A stretch of 64,000 bases of DNA. It comes from Botryosphaeria dothidea. Taxonomy: Eukaryota; Ascomycota; Dothideomycetes; Botryosphaeriales; Botryosphaeriaceae. Below are positions 22,873 to 34,974 of this stretch, in pieces; position 1 is the stretch's first letter, and each line of letters starts with the position of its first letter. The stretch covers positions 1,178,001-1,242,000 of the forward strand of contig WWBZ02000073.1 of the NCBI GenBank assembly GCA_011503125.2. Reading direction: 5' to 3'. The notes under the pieces are model-generated. The model was not told the origin of the DNA. It was given only the letters and a program-made list of their open reading frames with translations, and ran no database searches. The position numbers were made by a program, and so were the translations under genes.

Positions 22873-24518
22873 TCAAACCTTAATTGAGATGTTATACGCA
22901 TCCAATGCTAGCGCCACACCACTGAGGATGCCGACATACGCCACCAGCACAGCCATTGACTGCATTTGGGTGACCTCCAGCGTCGGAATCGTCAAATTGA
23001 CCAATCCTGTCAGAAGATTGGCAAGCAAGAACAGCGCCAGCCCATTTCTATTGAATGCATGTAAGACTCTGCTCGTCGCTTCATTCGCCCTCCTCCTCTC
23101 CTCATCCTGCGTCTTGGCTGCGTAAATTCCGGGGAAGAAGAGCGTCTCGATGGCGCAGAAAAGGGCAAGCTGGCCGCAGTTGAAGGCGGTGACCCAGAGA
23201 AAATATGGCAAGTTGGCGAGACGGCGGGAAACACGCAGATTAAGACCATAGTAGCCAGAGCTGAAGAGGTACAGAGTGCTCCAAATGACGCCCCAAAAGA
23301 CGAGACGACCGAGGGTGGAGCGCTTGAGAAGGCCGAAGAGCTGCTTCGTTTGGGGAAGCGCAGTGGCGGAAACGCGGAAAGGATTAAAGCGCGCACGCGT
23401 AAGCTCGGCGCGGAGCTCCTTGAAAGAGTCTTGTGCAAGCTTGAAACCATTCTTACGCAGACTGTTGCCCCGGCGCTGATTATCCTCCGCGCTGACTTCT
23501 CTTGGCAAAACATACATGCCAGTCGCACGGCCGGAAAGGAATATCGCAAGGTAACCGAAGAAAGAAAAGATACCTTCGCGATTCTGGTTGAAAAGGTTAG
23601 TCCGCGGGGCCGTGACAATGAAGGCCGTGAGGTCAGTGAAGTCTAGTGCAACCTCATATGCAATGCCCAGAATTATTGACAGCGCTGCAAAGGACGGGAG
23701 CAACGCAAATGCTGAATCGAACAGCGCCAAGAAAGGAGGAAGGAAGCCCAGGGTGAAGAAGAAATTCCAGTGTACGCCATATTCCGTCACATGCTCCGCA
23801 TAATCCAGGCCTTTGACACTGTACAGGCGGACCAATCCGAGGATTAAAAGAGGCAGCGAATGTCTTAACGACGCATAAAGCCGCGTGATCAACGGCTGGA
23901 GCTTGCCGCTAGCATGCTGCTTCAGTATTGGACGCGCAGACACTACACCGGCAGAGAAGACAAAAGAGCCGACGCCCAGGTCCATTAGAGAAGTTCCCCA
24001 ATTCTCGACTTTGGCGAAGCGCCTGGGGAAAATGTGGAAGTCAACGGCCAGAATTGCGGCGCATGTTATGATCAGCATGGCTCCCCTCCATGCTGTCACA
24101 AATGGCTTCTGTGGAAGCGGATCCTTTGTAGGTACGGACTCGGCTGGGGCTCGAGGATGGCTGTGGGTGTTTGGAGGAGCTGAAGTGAAGGTGGCAAATA
24201 CAGCATGGGAGATCAAGAGAGCGTTGAGCAGGAGCGGAGACCACGAGTAAAGGGTAATGGCGAGGAGGATGGCCATGCAGTTCAGGAGAATATCGGTGGC
24301 GCAGGCGGCGGTGGTATAGGGCGTGAAGAAACGTTGGCGGGTTTGAAGGACGGACCAGAGCAGGAGGGCTGACTACAGAGAGGGTTAGCTTGAAAGCAAC
24401 GAACAGGTTCCTGGAATTGACGCACCGGCGCGACGAGGGTCACAAGGTTGATTTCGGAAACGGAGCCTCCAAGAAGGTTGGAGACGAATGCCTCCTTTGC
24501 AGCCTTGTCGTGTACCAT
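22873..24518 (-). CDS. GWT1: GWT1, GPI-anchor inositol acyltransferase
   Basis: Exon 1 (24518-24426, 31 codons, MVHDKAAKEAFVSNLLGGS) and exon 2 (24372-22873) are joined over a 53-nt intron (GTGCGT...CTAAC...TGTAG) and encode 530 residues with about a dozen hydrophobic segments. Diagnostic stretches include DFHIFPRRFAKVENWGTSLM, MDLGVGSFVFSAG and REGIFSFFGYLAIFLSGR. Gwt1 (PIG-W) is an ER membrane enzyme that acylates the inositol of GlcN-PI early in GPI-anchor synthesis, so it is needed for cell-wall mannoprotein anchoring. Length is slightly above the usual about 490-510. The gene is divergent from the 25766-28997 gene. Confidence 0.95.
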
Positions 24519-25765
24519 TTTTGCGGACAGAAAGACGGAACAGCGTCGGAAGGACCGCTTTACATGGCTTTGGGGAGCGCGCAGTTTGAATGAGAGGGCG
24601 CAATTGAGTGGAAAGCTCGAGAAGGAGAGATGACGCTCAAGCTGGCCTCTTCCTGAAAAGTCAGGCAGCTCCACACAAGCTCCGCCGCGCCGATCAGCCG
24701 GCAGTGCGCCCCAGGAGACGCGTCGTGTCAGCGGAAAAAGACATTCGCCGAGGCGCCGCGCCTGTCAGCGCTCTAGGATTGCCGCTGCCGACGTCGCGCC
24801 TTCCCTCACCTCCGCTGCACCCTCCATCCTTCTCGTGAAAGTCGCCCGTCTCTCCGAGACACGCCCGTCATCGCCTCGAATCGAGCTGAGTGTTGTTTCT
24901 GAGCCGTGACCTATCACATAGATCTGCCGCGCCCCCAACAGCGCAAACGAAAATGCGCATCGCCCTGGACCATGTTTGTACAACGTGGACTATGTTTGTA
25001 CAACGTCTGCGCCCCCGGTGGATGGAACATGGCGCCTATCTGGATGCATTGTTCTGCAGGAACCCGCCACAAAGATTGACGAGCATGCGCTCCGGTCGTT
25101 TGCGTGTCAGAGCGCCACAAGGCCGACAAGGGCTACCTAATAAGCTCTCTTAGCTACCAATAAAAGAAAAAACATCCAGGCGTGGAAGATGACGTTCACA
25201 TTGCTTTTTTGGTTCTTTTGCCAGCCCTGCTTTCGCGAGTGCTGAGATGCCTTACATATCAGCTGCAACCCAGGCCCGACGGAGCGGAACCCTCTGTTGT
25301 TGTGCTTTCTTAAAGGTGATTCTCTTGTTATCTATCCCCTCTCCCGCGGTGAGGTGCGTTGCCGCTGCAGGCACGCCGATTGTCTGATATCAGGGGAATA
25401 TGGCAGCCCAGCACAAGAGTTCGGCACGGGGTGGTGCGCCCGCAGATGAATTCGCAGCCATCTGGGAGTTCCTGGAAGGCAAGACCGCTGCAGCTGGCGG
25501 TGGTGCCTATGGTGGGGTCGTGTGTATCTCGTCGCTGCCGTCCAGAGCGCATTTCCAACCGACCGCCGGCCTCGAAGCTTCCCTCGATCGTCCGGCAATC
25601 GACCCACCGTCCCGTCACCGATCTTCCCTTTCGCAGCCTCATTCTACCACCCAACTCCACTCGTTGTTTACGCTCTTTTCCTACTGCAAACGAGGCCTTC
25701 CTTTCCTTGCCGACCAGTATTACTTCTCCTCACAGAATACTCTGTCTCCGGCGGCGACTGCTACC
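24519..25765. promoter_or_regulatory. Divergent promoter region, 1.2 kb, with a 20-bp tandem duplication
   Basis: The interval lies between GWT1 and the gene starting at 25766. It contains two adjacent 20-bp copies of GGAC(C/T)ATGTTTGTACAACGT at 24967-25006, each with the palindrome TTGTACAA. An in-frame ATG at 25400 precedes the chosen downstream start. No other gene was seen. Confidence 0.45.
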
Positions 25766-28700
25766 ATGCCGGGCCCGCTGAGAGAGCGTGACCCCAATGT
25801 CCACGCCTCGAGACGCTCGTCAGTACAGTTTCTCGAGAGTCTCCGCCCAAAATCCCGTCTCTCGCATCAACGCATCTCCGAGCATGAGCTGCTCCACAGC
25901 GATGAGTCTGAGGAGAACAACAACCCGCACTTCATGACGAGCACCAGCGCCTCTTCTTCGCGCAGCATCACCTCGTCCACCTTACAATCTGCGCCCTCCA
26001 AGCCCCGTCGCACTCCGACCCCCCACGCGCTTCTGACCTTGGGCGCCTTCCGCTCGAAGCCCCTCGCCGGTGAAGCGGACGACGACGTTGCGGACTCGGC
26101 CCAGAACACGAACGGCTCCCGCACTGCCTCGCCCAACTGCGCTCCACTGGTACGTTCAAGACACTCACACAGTACAGCTCGCTCTGACAAGAACTCTGCT
26201 TGCCGCACAGTCCCCTCTCCAGGCCGACTCCTTCAAGCCTGCTCTCGACAAACCTTTACCGGGCCGCCCTGTTGCCCATGTCATAACCACGAGCCCTTAC
26301 AAGGAAAGCCGCACACTTCTCGACGCCTCTGAAAAGCCGCTGCGACGCTCACCTGGCACTCCCGACGAGGAGGATTGGCCCGCACTCTTCCCTACTCGGC
26401 CCGCCTCTCCAAGCACCCTACAGGCGTTTTCTCGTTGCCACCCAGCTCCTCCGTCACCCAAGCAGCTTCCCGCACCGACCCAGACCCCCATGGAATCCTC
26501 AGTCAGCCGCAGTCCTGCTCCGCCAGGCAAACAGCGTTCGACGATCAAGATGGTCGCTCAAAGCAGTGAGAATATCTTGCCGAAAAGTCAACAGGCAGAA
26601 AATATCTCGACCTCACAAGCTATATCGTCATCCATCCGGGACCATAAGCCCAATGCCACTGACTTTTCTTCTTCGCCTTCGAAAAGCTCCCGCCTGAAAG
26701 ACAACGCTGCTGGCAGTTCACTGTCGACGAATCTCCCTCAGCCGAAAGCCAGGCTGGTCGACATCCCCTCACCCAAGTCAAGGCTCGGTCGTCGGCCACC
26801 GGTCACTAACACCGCTGGTATACCTCGTGCACGCGGCATTCCTCGCCCAAGTGGTCCTGTTCAGAGCAACCCGACGCGTCAGATGTTTCAGCAACCCCTA
26901 TCTGACCACCCTCGCGGATACCCTCGCATGGATACGCCATGTGCACCTTCTCCAGAGCCTCAATCGGCCAACGGCGGCGTGGCACCCTCACGTTCACCGA
27001 TCAACCAGATTGGAAATACGCAGCGCAAGAAGAGCGCCATACCGTTGCCTGCTCGTACCACTTCCCCGCAGACAATCCCATTCGGCCCCGCGGTCTTCAC
27101 ATTGAAGGCAAAGGTGTCTACGCCATCTTCCTTAGGAGGAAAATCATTGTCCACCATCGAGAGCGTCGACACTGGCAATGTGGATCAAGAGCCGGACGCC
27201 AACACCGTGATGAGAGCCGGTCCTCAACGTCGCCCCACGCTCAGCAAATCCGGAAGAGAATTCAAACACCTCAGTGCTGATACTGATACTGATCCAACGA
27301 CGATGTCTGCTCAGACAGACACTAGCATCTCGCGTCCCTCTAGTCGCACTGATAGCTCACTTTGGGTGGAGACTGATAACGCTGAGGGCACTCGTACGAA
27401 GCGCCTATCCTCCAGCGGGACGGCGTCTGATTATGGACCCACGCTGACTATCTCTCCAGATGCGGACGAGCTGATCATGGGCCGCAAAACAAGTCCCTCA
27501 CCTCCTGCACCTCCTGTCAGCCCTGAGCCTACTAGGAACTCGGGGAACAGGGCCCGTAACCTACATCGCATGGCTGTCACTAACGAGCACCGTAAGGCTT
27601 CTGGTCAGAATGGTGTGAGTGGTGGTAATCATGCTAAATCGAGGAACGCAGCACCTATGGAGACTCCGCGTCGTCAGAGCAGCGGTGATTCAATTCAGGC
27701 AGAGACATTTACGGTTAGGTCCACAGGCGAGCAGAAACATTCCAGCTTGGCTTCATCCGGTCACTTGGAAAGCGAGTCCCTTCGTCTGCTCAATGCGAGT
27801 CAAATCGAGGCCAATTCTCTTAACGACACTGCGCGACTTGCTGCAGTATCCCAGACGCTTGCTATGCTTGAAGGCGGCTACCAAGGGGCCACTGAGAACC
27901 CCAAGCTTGATGGTAATACCGACCTTACCAAATCTCGTGCAGACAAGAGTAGAACCTCTCTGTCCAGTCACCAATCAAGCATTCTCTTCAGGAATAGCCA
28001 GTTTCCCCGTGACGGCAGCAGCAGTCTCGTGCGCTCCGATTCGGGACAGAGCATTAGCAACAAGCGTGTCACGAGTCTTTCTCGGGACCCCGGTAATCCG
28101 AAGCGCTCTTCTTCGGTCATTTCCGTTGCTTCATCCCGCCCACCGGTGCCGGCTAAGGACTCCAGGCCTACGTCCAAGGCTCCATTCAAGGATCCGTCGA
28201 TTCGGAAGCGCAATTCATCTGGCCGGATTGGAGCTTCGGGATTGCGGAGTCCATATGGTCTTTCTAACGGGTACAGTGCCACACCATCGAACATTCCTCA
28301 GCCCGTCAATGGTCGCACCTCTTCTGGCCGCGTCAGCTCTGGTCGTACCATGACCGAAACTGCGCGCTCTGTTCCCGGAGACAAGCGTTCCATCTCAAGG
28401 GCGAAGCTTACAATGTCTGGCTTCCGTGGTCTCTTCCATAAGAAGACTGACTTGAAGTTCGCGGGTAAGGCGAGTGACAAGAAGAAGCGCACAGACATGA
28501 AAGTCAGTTCTACTGGCAGTCCTGTGCTGGGTTCACGCAAGTTGTCTGGCTGTAGGTCAACGAACAATTCTGGCCGGGGCAGCCCTGGTCGACTTGGAAC
28601 TCTTACGAAGCTTTGTCATAACCACCCTGCAGAGTGCCTCGCTGCATCTCCTCCTCCCGACTCAGCGCAGGTTTCCGAGATTACGCAGACGACCGCCCTT

Positions 28701-28997
28701 GCCATGCACATCACTACCATGGCTCGTGAAGAAGAGGACGAGTCAAAGAGGCACCAGCTGCTCTCCGTCGCCACAGCTATGCTTGGTGCCATCGACAGCG
28801 CAAAGTACGCCAAGATTGCGGCAGAACAAGCTGCACAAGCTGCTCGCGAGGCTAGTATGCACCAGGAAATGACTCGTCAGAGCCTCATCGCAATCAACAA
28901 GGTTCTCGGCAACTCTCACGGCGTCCTGGGAACCCTTACCCGTTCTCGGACCAATATTCGACAGAAGACTTCTCGCCCGTCCACCATTGCACAGTAA
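25766..28997 (+). CDS. Large disordered Ser/Pro-rich protein with helical C-terminus
   Basis: Two exons, 25766-26149 and 26211-28997, are joined over a 61-nt intron (GTACGT...CACAG) and encode 1056 residues. The ATG at 25766 is in a TACC-ATG context after a pyrimidine-rich leader; an in-frame ATG at 25400 would add 122 unconvincing residues. Nearly all of the protein is low-complexity Ser/Pro/Thr/Arg sequence with many SP and RSS sites, typical of phosphorylated scaffold or regulatory proteins. A basic patch (GFRGLFHKKTDLKFAGK) precedes the tail, and about 958-1030 forms Ala-rich amphipathic helix (KIAAEQAAQAAREASMHQEM). I recognise no domain and propose no function. The conserved-looking C-terminal third and clean single intron argue that it is a genuine gene. 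Confidence 0.8.
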
Positions 28998-31900
28998 AAG
29001 GCTTGGAGATCACAACGACTTGGTCTTTTATCTCGAACTCCCAAGACATTTCTTATTGTTTGCCTTTGTGGAAGCATTTCAAAGGCAAACGACTTGAACT
29101 ACTCATTTTCCTTGAGCAGCTGTAACCCAGCAATGACGATCGGGATCGATTCAACCTTTCCGTAAAGCTGATCATTCTCACCTCCGAACTCTCCTTCGGC
29201 CAATGTTCTTCGGACTATGGTCAAAGATGCAATCCGGTTTTCCTTTCTTTGGTAATTTGCCTTTCTTTTCTCTCTGAAGCCTTTTGGGCACCATCCCTTG
29301 TTCCAGTCTCATTTGGCCTCTGCTTTCTAACTCGTACTGGTGATACAGTTGCTTTGAATTGTGGAGGATGGTAATGCAAGGGAAGACTGTTTCCCGGTAT
29401 CACTCTTTTACTTTCTTTCCATTCATGCTTTCGATTTCAGATGTAGACTTCACACGATAGTGACTTTTTTTGCTTGTAACTGTCGGTGTTGCGGGAAATA
29501 TCAAAAACAAGGAGAGATTCGGCGGTGACGATGGAATGATTGATGATCGGAGATGCATTTTCTCAGGAGGAAATAGCTATCGTGTACTATATCCAGCAGA
29601 TCGTTCTGCAATCGAGAGTAATGAAATGAGGAGCTAAACTGACTCTATGTCCACCTTACCATAAAGCAAAATGAATCGCGAAAATTTTTGGTGTCATATA
29701 TCCCCAATTTGGACCGGACTTTAGATGCCATCCGAAGCCGGCTATGCTTTTCCGAACAGAGGACGAGTGCGCCACGTCAAATGATGAGAAATGATATGGA
29801 AAGTTTTGAACGGGGAACCGGGACATCTCCATCCATGGCTTTCCGTCGGAAATACCTGGGAGTCTCATGGTCATCTGTCGAAAGGCTCGGGCCCTTTGAT
29901 CAACCTACGCTATTGATTTGAGGTGACCAGCGTAAGGGAGGAGGTGGAAACAGCCGTTACTTTAGCATACGACTATACAGCAATTACGGCGCTAAATCTG
30001 TCGATCACTAGGCACCTTCCAAAAAAGTTCTCCACGTCAGATGCACGAAGCTAGCGCGTCTTCAGCACGTGGTGTTGTGTTGTGGAGAGAAATGCTGCTC
30101 TTTCCCTTTTGGGACATGCTCCGACTTGGCGAGCGAGATAGGCGCTTTCTTCATGCCGCGGCGCAAGAGGTGCAGACGGCAAACAGCCACTCATTCGGGT
30201 CGTCTTGCCTAAAGATCGGCAGCGGGAAAGGAACTGCACCACCGTGGAAAGGTCGTTGCACCTATCGACCTCTCGGCCTTCAATGACCCGGCCGAGGAGC
30301 AGCCGTGCCTCGGGAGCGGGAAGGGGAAGGAGGGTTGTGTTGGATTTCTGACAGCCGCCGTGTGCGACAGAGTAATTGAGAGATACCGTATATGCGCGCG
30401 ACAGGAGGGAGCGGAAAAGTGATCGGTTCGCCTGCATCCGAGGCAGTGTTGTAGGGGAAAACACGCTGATTAGCGGATGTTTTGTGGCCTCGGTACTGGG
30501 GCGGAGCGGAGCTCCGCCATACGCCAAGCTTCGATCCTCCTCAAGCTGCCGCCAAGCATGCGGGATCGATCCTTAATAGAAGTTCGGGTTAATGTTTCGC
30601 TGCATTGTCAGAATGCGGTTCACAGCAGACGCTTGATCTATTTCAAACGGAGCAGTGATCAGCAGATGGTTGGCCGCATCTGAAGAACCGTTTTGAGAAA
30701 GGGGTCTCTGATGAATAAACAACGGGTAATCCTTCTCTTGCCGAGAACACCATTACAAATAGATGTCCCAACCGTCTGGTGTCATTTTGAGGAGGTATGG
30801 CGGCTCTACGTTCTTCTCTTCAACGTCATCGTTGAGCACAATAAGCCTCTTTCTTCGGCGCTGCCTTCCGCCGGCCATTGCCGTGCAAGCACAGACCGGC
30901 CGAGAGGGCTCTCCGCCGAACCCGGTAAGCCACCACATCTTGGCGGACACGGAGGAAATGCGGCGGGACCGAGGCCCGTACTCCGCTAACGGCCCGAGCA
31001 GTACGAGCGGAGCATCCATTGTTTGTATGTACGAACAGCAATAGCCGACCGCCACTGAAACTTGACAACCAGCCGCGCCGGCCAAGCAAAGACGATTGAG
31101 TGGTTTCATGCAGGCAAAGACCAGATAAGCTCGAAACCAGTGTCCGCGGACTCGGGCTCTGTGGGGAAAGGCGCCCCGGTTGCCATTCCGACGGAACAGG
31201 GAAGACCGCCGAAAGGAGATGCGGAGCTGTGACTACAAACATAAGGGGGGAGTGGAACCACCACCTGAACATACGGGTGTGTTACTGTGATAGGTGATTC
31301 CGGTGGGCTAGAAACGAGGCGCAGATGTGGAAGGTCAGGACCCACGTGTTCAAGTGATATACAGACGGCCAATTGGATTGGATTGAGACTCAGAATACGA
31401 TAGTGGCGAGGTGATAGTAGTCATGAAAGACAACATAAAGTGCTCGGATCGAGTTGAGTGAATCAAGGATGAATGCCTCCATAGAGTGTGGACAAGGCAG
31501 TGCCTCCAGAAGGGGGAAAGCGGTGGTGAATGATCGGATGAGGAGATGGCTCTCGCGTGCCTACCCCACCCTTGCTCGCACTCTGAAACGAGTACCTACC
31601 GAGTCTCGCCGGCATTGTGCAATCCACCCCCACAGCAAAACAATAAGCATGATGCTCGCTGTATGCAAGAACATAACCTTAAAAATTACTCAAATTCAAA
31701 GTTGATCTCCTACAGACTGCGTTGATTAACCTCCAAGCAAGACTACTGCAGAGGGTCAGCATCGTGCTAGGAAGTCACCCATCTCTCCATCCCATTGACG
31801 GATAAAAATTATGCGGGACATATGGTGAGACGTCTCCTCGTCTAATTAACACGTACGGGCACTGCCAAGTAGCGCCTTCCTCAAGTGATAAATGGTCATG

Positions 31901-32229
31901 GCTGGCCAAGAGGTCCCAAGACATGCTCTACTCCAACGGTAGGCGCCCGGAACGAAGCGAGCTCACTGCAAAACATGACCGCCTATACAGCTAGGTGGTG
32001 ACCAGCGCGCCACTGTGGGGAGCCTCTCCCTCCGGCCTGGACTCCCTTGGCATCAGGAGAAGGACGGGAAGGTCTACTACCACGAATCAGAAGCAAACCA
32101 CCAACCTTAGGAAATGCTATATAAAGGGCGGATAGCAGCATCAACTATGAAGGCCATCCCAGATCAACAGCTCCAGTTCCTTCTTCAAGCAATTCACAGC
32201 AAGCTCCTGCTTCTTGCCCAATTTCCACC
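28998..32229. other. Intergenic region, 3.2 kb
   Basis: This is the interval between the disordered-protein gene and the pectate lyase. Short open frames on both strands (longest 158 codons, minus, 30051-30527) show no family or splice logic. Nothing else is recognised apart from the TATA box at its right end. Confidence 0.45.
32118..32125 (+). promoter_or_regulatory. TATA box of the pectate lyase gene
   Basis: TATATAAA lies 112-105 bp upstream of the ATG at 32230, within the usual spacing for inducible secreted-enzyme genes in filamentous fungi. Confidence 0.6.
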
Positions 32230-33083
32230 ATGAAGTTTACCTACGCCGCTCTCGCCGCCGCTGTGGCTGGCCTTGCCTCCGCGCAGACTCTGAACATCCC
32301 CACGCGCTCCGGAAGCATCGTCCACCTGTCGGCGCCCAGCACCATCTCCGGCTCGAAGGACTTCGGCAACCAGGAGTTCGACCGCGGCAGGGCTTGCGAC
32401 TCCGATGACGACACCGGCAGCGCCAGCGCCGTCTTCATCCTCAAGAACGGCGCCAGCATTTCCAACGTCATCATCGGCGCCGACGCTCTCGAGGGTGTCC
32501 ACTGCGAGGGTGCCTGCACCCTGACCAACGTCTGGTTCCGTGACGTCTGCGAGGGTGAGTAATCCAATCAAGTAGCTTATAAGGGGGATGTGCAGATTGC
32601 TAAAGGAAAGCAGATGCCATCTCCGCTCTCGGCAGCGGCAACGTCCTCATCCAGGGCGGTGGTGCTCAGAACGCCAAGGACAAGGTTGTCCAACACAACG
32701 GCCGCGGCACCGTCACCATCAAGGACTACACCGTCGTCAACGCCGGCAAGCTCTACCGCAGCTGCGGCGACTGCACCAACAACGGCGGCCCCCGCAACGT
32801 CGTCGTCCAGAATGTCAAGGTCAACGGCATGACTTCTGATCTCGTCGGCATCAACTCCAACTACGGTGACAGTGAGTCAAAGCTCCTGTGAATTCTGATA
32901 TGAGAACTCGATGCTAATGATACACTTCCAGCTGCCTCCATCAGCGGTTCTTGCGGAAAGTCCAAGAAGGTCTGCCAGGAGTATAAGGGTGTCACCAAGG
33001 GCAGCGGCGACAGCGAGAAGGTCTCCACCACTGCCAACTGCCAGGGTGCTCAGGGCAAACTTTCTTCCCTTCCCGCCTGCTAG
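32230..33083 (+). CDS. Pectate lyase, polysaccharide lyase family 3
   Basis: Three exons, 32230-32554, 32614-32871 and 32932-33083, are joined over GTGAGT introns of 59 and 60 nt with CTAAA/CTAAT branch sites and encode 244 residues. A signal peptide (about 1-19, ending ASAQ) is followed by the right-handed beta-helix repeat pattern of PL3: [57 protein letters not shown]3 enzymes cleave de-esterified polygalacturonate by beta-elimination and act outside the cell on plant pectin. A TATA box lies about 110 bp upstream. It faces a small cysteine-rich secreted gene on the opposite strand, so two plant-facing genes sit together. Length is normal for the family. Confidence 0.93.
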
Positions 33084-33695
33084 ACGGAAAAAAACAAGAC
33101 GGAGCTTCGAATTGGACTCGCTTGTTGAAAAGTGGCTCACTGGATCCTTATTGGGTGTTCAGCTGCTTGTCTCGTGAGTGAGAACGACCGTCTCAGTTGA
33201 CGGCGGTTGGACATTGAAGCATGGGTTGCTTTCTGTAAATACTTGATTTGAACTGTAAATACATCCACTTCCCGCGGTAGGACATCTTTGATTGTGTGAG
33301 CTTGCGGACCTGGATTATGACGTACCGGTTGAGTTCCATCCGTGTTCTCCGAACTTGGGCTGACTATCCCCGAATAGGGGCCAAGGATCCGGAGAGGAGC
33401 TCTTAGAGGACAGGACTGCTGTTTGAGGGAATTTCACCGTCGTTCATAGCCTCGTGACTCCGGGATAAGTACCATGGTAAACAGAGATTGAATTAACGTG
33501 GTACAGTGTTACCAATGAAACATAGCTCATGTGGCAGTAAACATTGCTCCAACCTTTGACACATCTCGATTTCCATAGACCGAAGCACAAACTTAAACGA
33601 GTGTCCATAAACAGTACATCCTCCGTCAATGACTCTTGGCCCTTCCCCGGGCACCACAAGAGAATGTCGACCTGCCAAACACGCACCGGTACGAA
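33084..33695. other. Convergent 3' intergenic region, 0.6 kb
   Basis: The interval holds the 3' flanks of the pectate lyase and the small secreted protein gene. No further feature was recognised. Confidence 0.5.
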
Positions 33696-34056
33696 CTACA
33701 GGGTCACGCCGTTCTGACCGGGAGGAGCGGTGCAGTTGCACCAGGAAGTGCCGTCACAAGCCGGGCTATTCAAGATTGTATTAGTACGAGGTTTTTCTCT
33801 GAGGCTACGATTCGCTGAGGAGGTGAATGTACCAAGGAACGATCCATTGCTGAGTGCGCTGGTCGAGGCACTGGCGCCAAAAGTGGCAGGCGCCACAGGC
33901 CTCACCCGAGAAGTCCTTGTTGCAAGTGGGCGGCGAATTGTCCCTCTGCTCGTGGCAGTTTTCCATTCCGTCAGCGGAGTGTTCGCATTGGATGGGGTTG
34001 GCCTGAGCCGTAAAAGCGGCAGCAAGGATGGCGAAAGTAATAGCGTAGAAATGCAT
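33696..34056 (-). CDS. Small cysteine-rich secreted protein, effector-like
   Basis: Two exons, 34056-33833 and 33765-33696, are joined over a 67-nt intron (GTACAT...CTAAT...ATAG) and encode 97 residues. Residues 1-19 are a clear signal peptide ending TAQA. The mature chain of about 78 residues has ten cysteines (QCEH, NCHE, TCNK, ACGACH, QCLD, PCPAC, WCNC), enough for five disulfides. The unspliced frame lacks the last four, so splicing is needed for the full set. I recognise no named family. Size, secretion and cysteine content fit apoplastic effectors or other small secreted proteins, and the neighbouring pectate lyase fits a plant-associated role. This is inference only. Confidence 0.8.
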
Positions 34057-34163
34057 CGTTGAGCAAGGTTTGGCAAGAATTGTTTTGATAGCTTGAGAAG
34101 AGAGCTGCCTGTAAGATTCTTCGGGTTGTTGATGAGGAGGATTGCGTGCTGGATGTTGCTCTC

Positions 34164-34169
34164 TTTATA
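34164..34169 (-). promoter_or_regulatory. TATA box of the small secreted protein gene
   Basis: TATAAA on the minus strand lies about 108 bp upstream of the ATG at 34056, the same spacing as in the neighbouring pectate lyase. Confidence 0.55.
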
Positions 34170-34974
34170 CCCCTCAAGGCCGGTTCTGAAGAAGCTTCAC
34201 TCTCGTGGAGCTGAAAGGACAAGGCCAAATGGAGCTAAGGAAGTCGAGGTAAGGGAACGAGGTGCTCGGATCTATCTGCAATTGCCATGTGGGTTCGATA
34301 TCCGCGTAACGATGCACGATTGCAACGGTAGCCAGGGCGCTGACCGGCAAGGCGCTTCATTTCCGGCGCTGACAACGGATAATGTACAACGGCGTATGGC
34401 GAATCTAGCCTGGCTACCGGATTCCGTTGGATGAAGCGAAATATTGGATGTAAAGTAGGACTATGTGCATGTGGTAGCTGTGGGAAATGAGCACTCAACC
34501 GCTGACAAGGAGCCCGCATGAAGTCAGTAGAGTTGCAAGAAAAGCTCTGCAAGCCCCGTTACGTTCTTAAAGAGGGCTGTTCATCTTATAAGTATGACCC
34601 TATTGCTGTATCGAGGCTTCAACTGCAGACTTCTGCACAGCAAACACTGGGGACGCGCATGGCTTGGAGGGCGGGTGCGTAGGAATGAGAGTGACAGCGG
34701 AGGCACCAGCTGCGAGGCGGAATGCCGCGGTCGGGTCTTTGCAGAGATTCATGATTTGAGATTGATGATGTTTGTTGAGGGGAGATGGAGCGTGGTTGGA
34801 AGCGTGCAGATGCAGAGTAGTGCAAGTGCAAGGCTGGCCCAAGCTGCATGCGGCTAGCGCACCGGCCAGGCAGCACGTCACACGGCTGTCACTCGCTCGT
34901 CCCCGACGCCTCCCGCATCCCCCAGCTTCATTCGCTTCGCTGGCCATGTCCTCCTCTCTGCATCAACCCCAGTC
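34170..34974. other. Divergent promoter region, 0.8 kb
   Basis: The interval is shared by the small secreted protein gene and the DNA glycosylase gene. No open frame of note. Confidence 0.45.
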
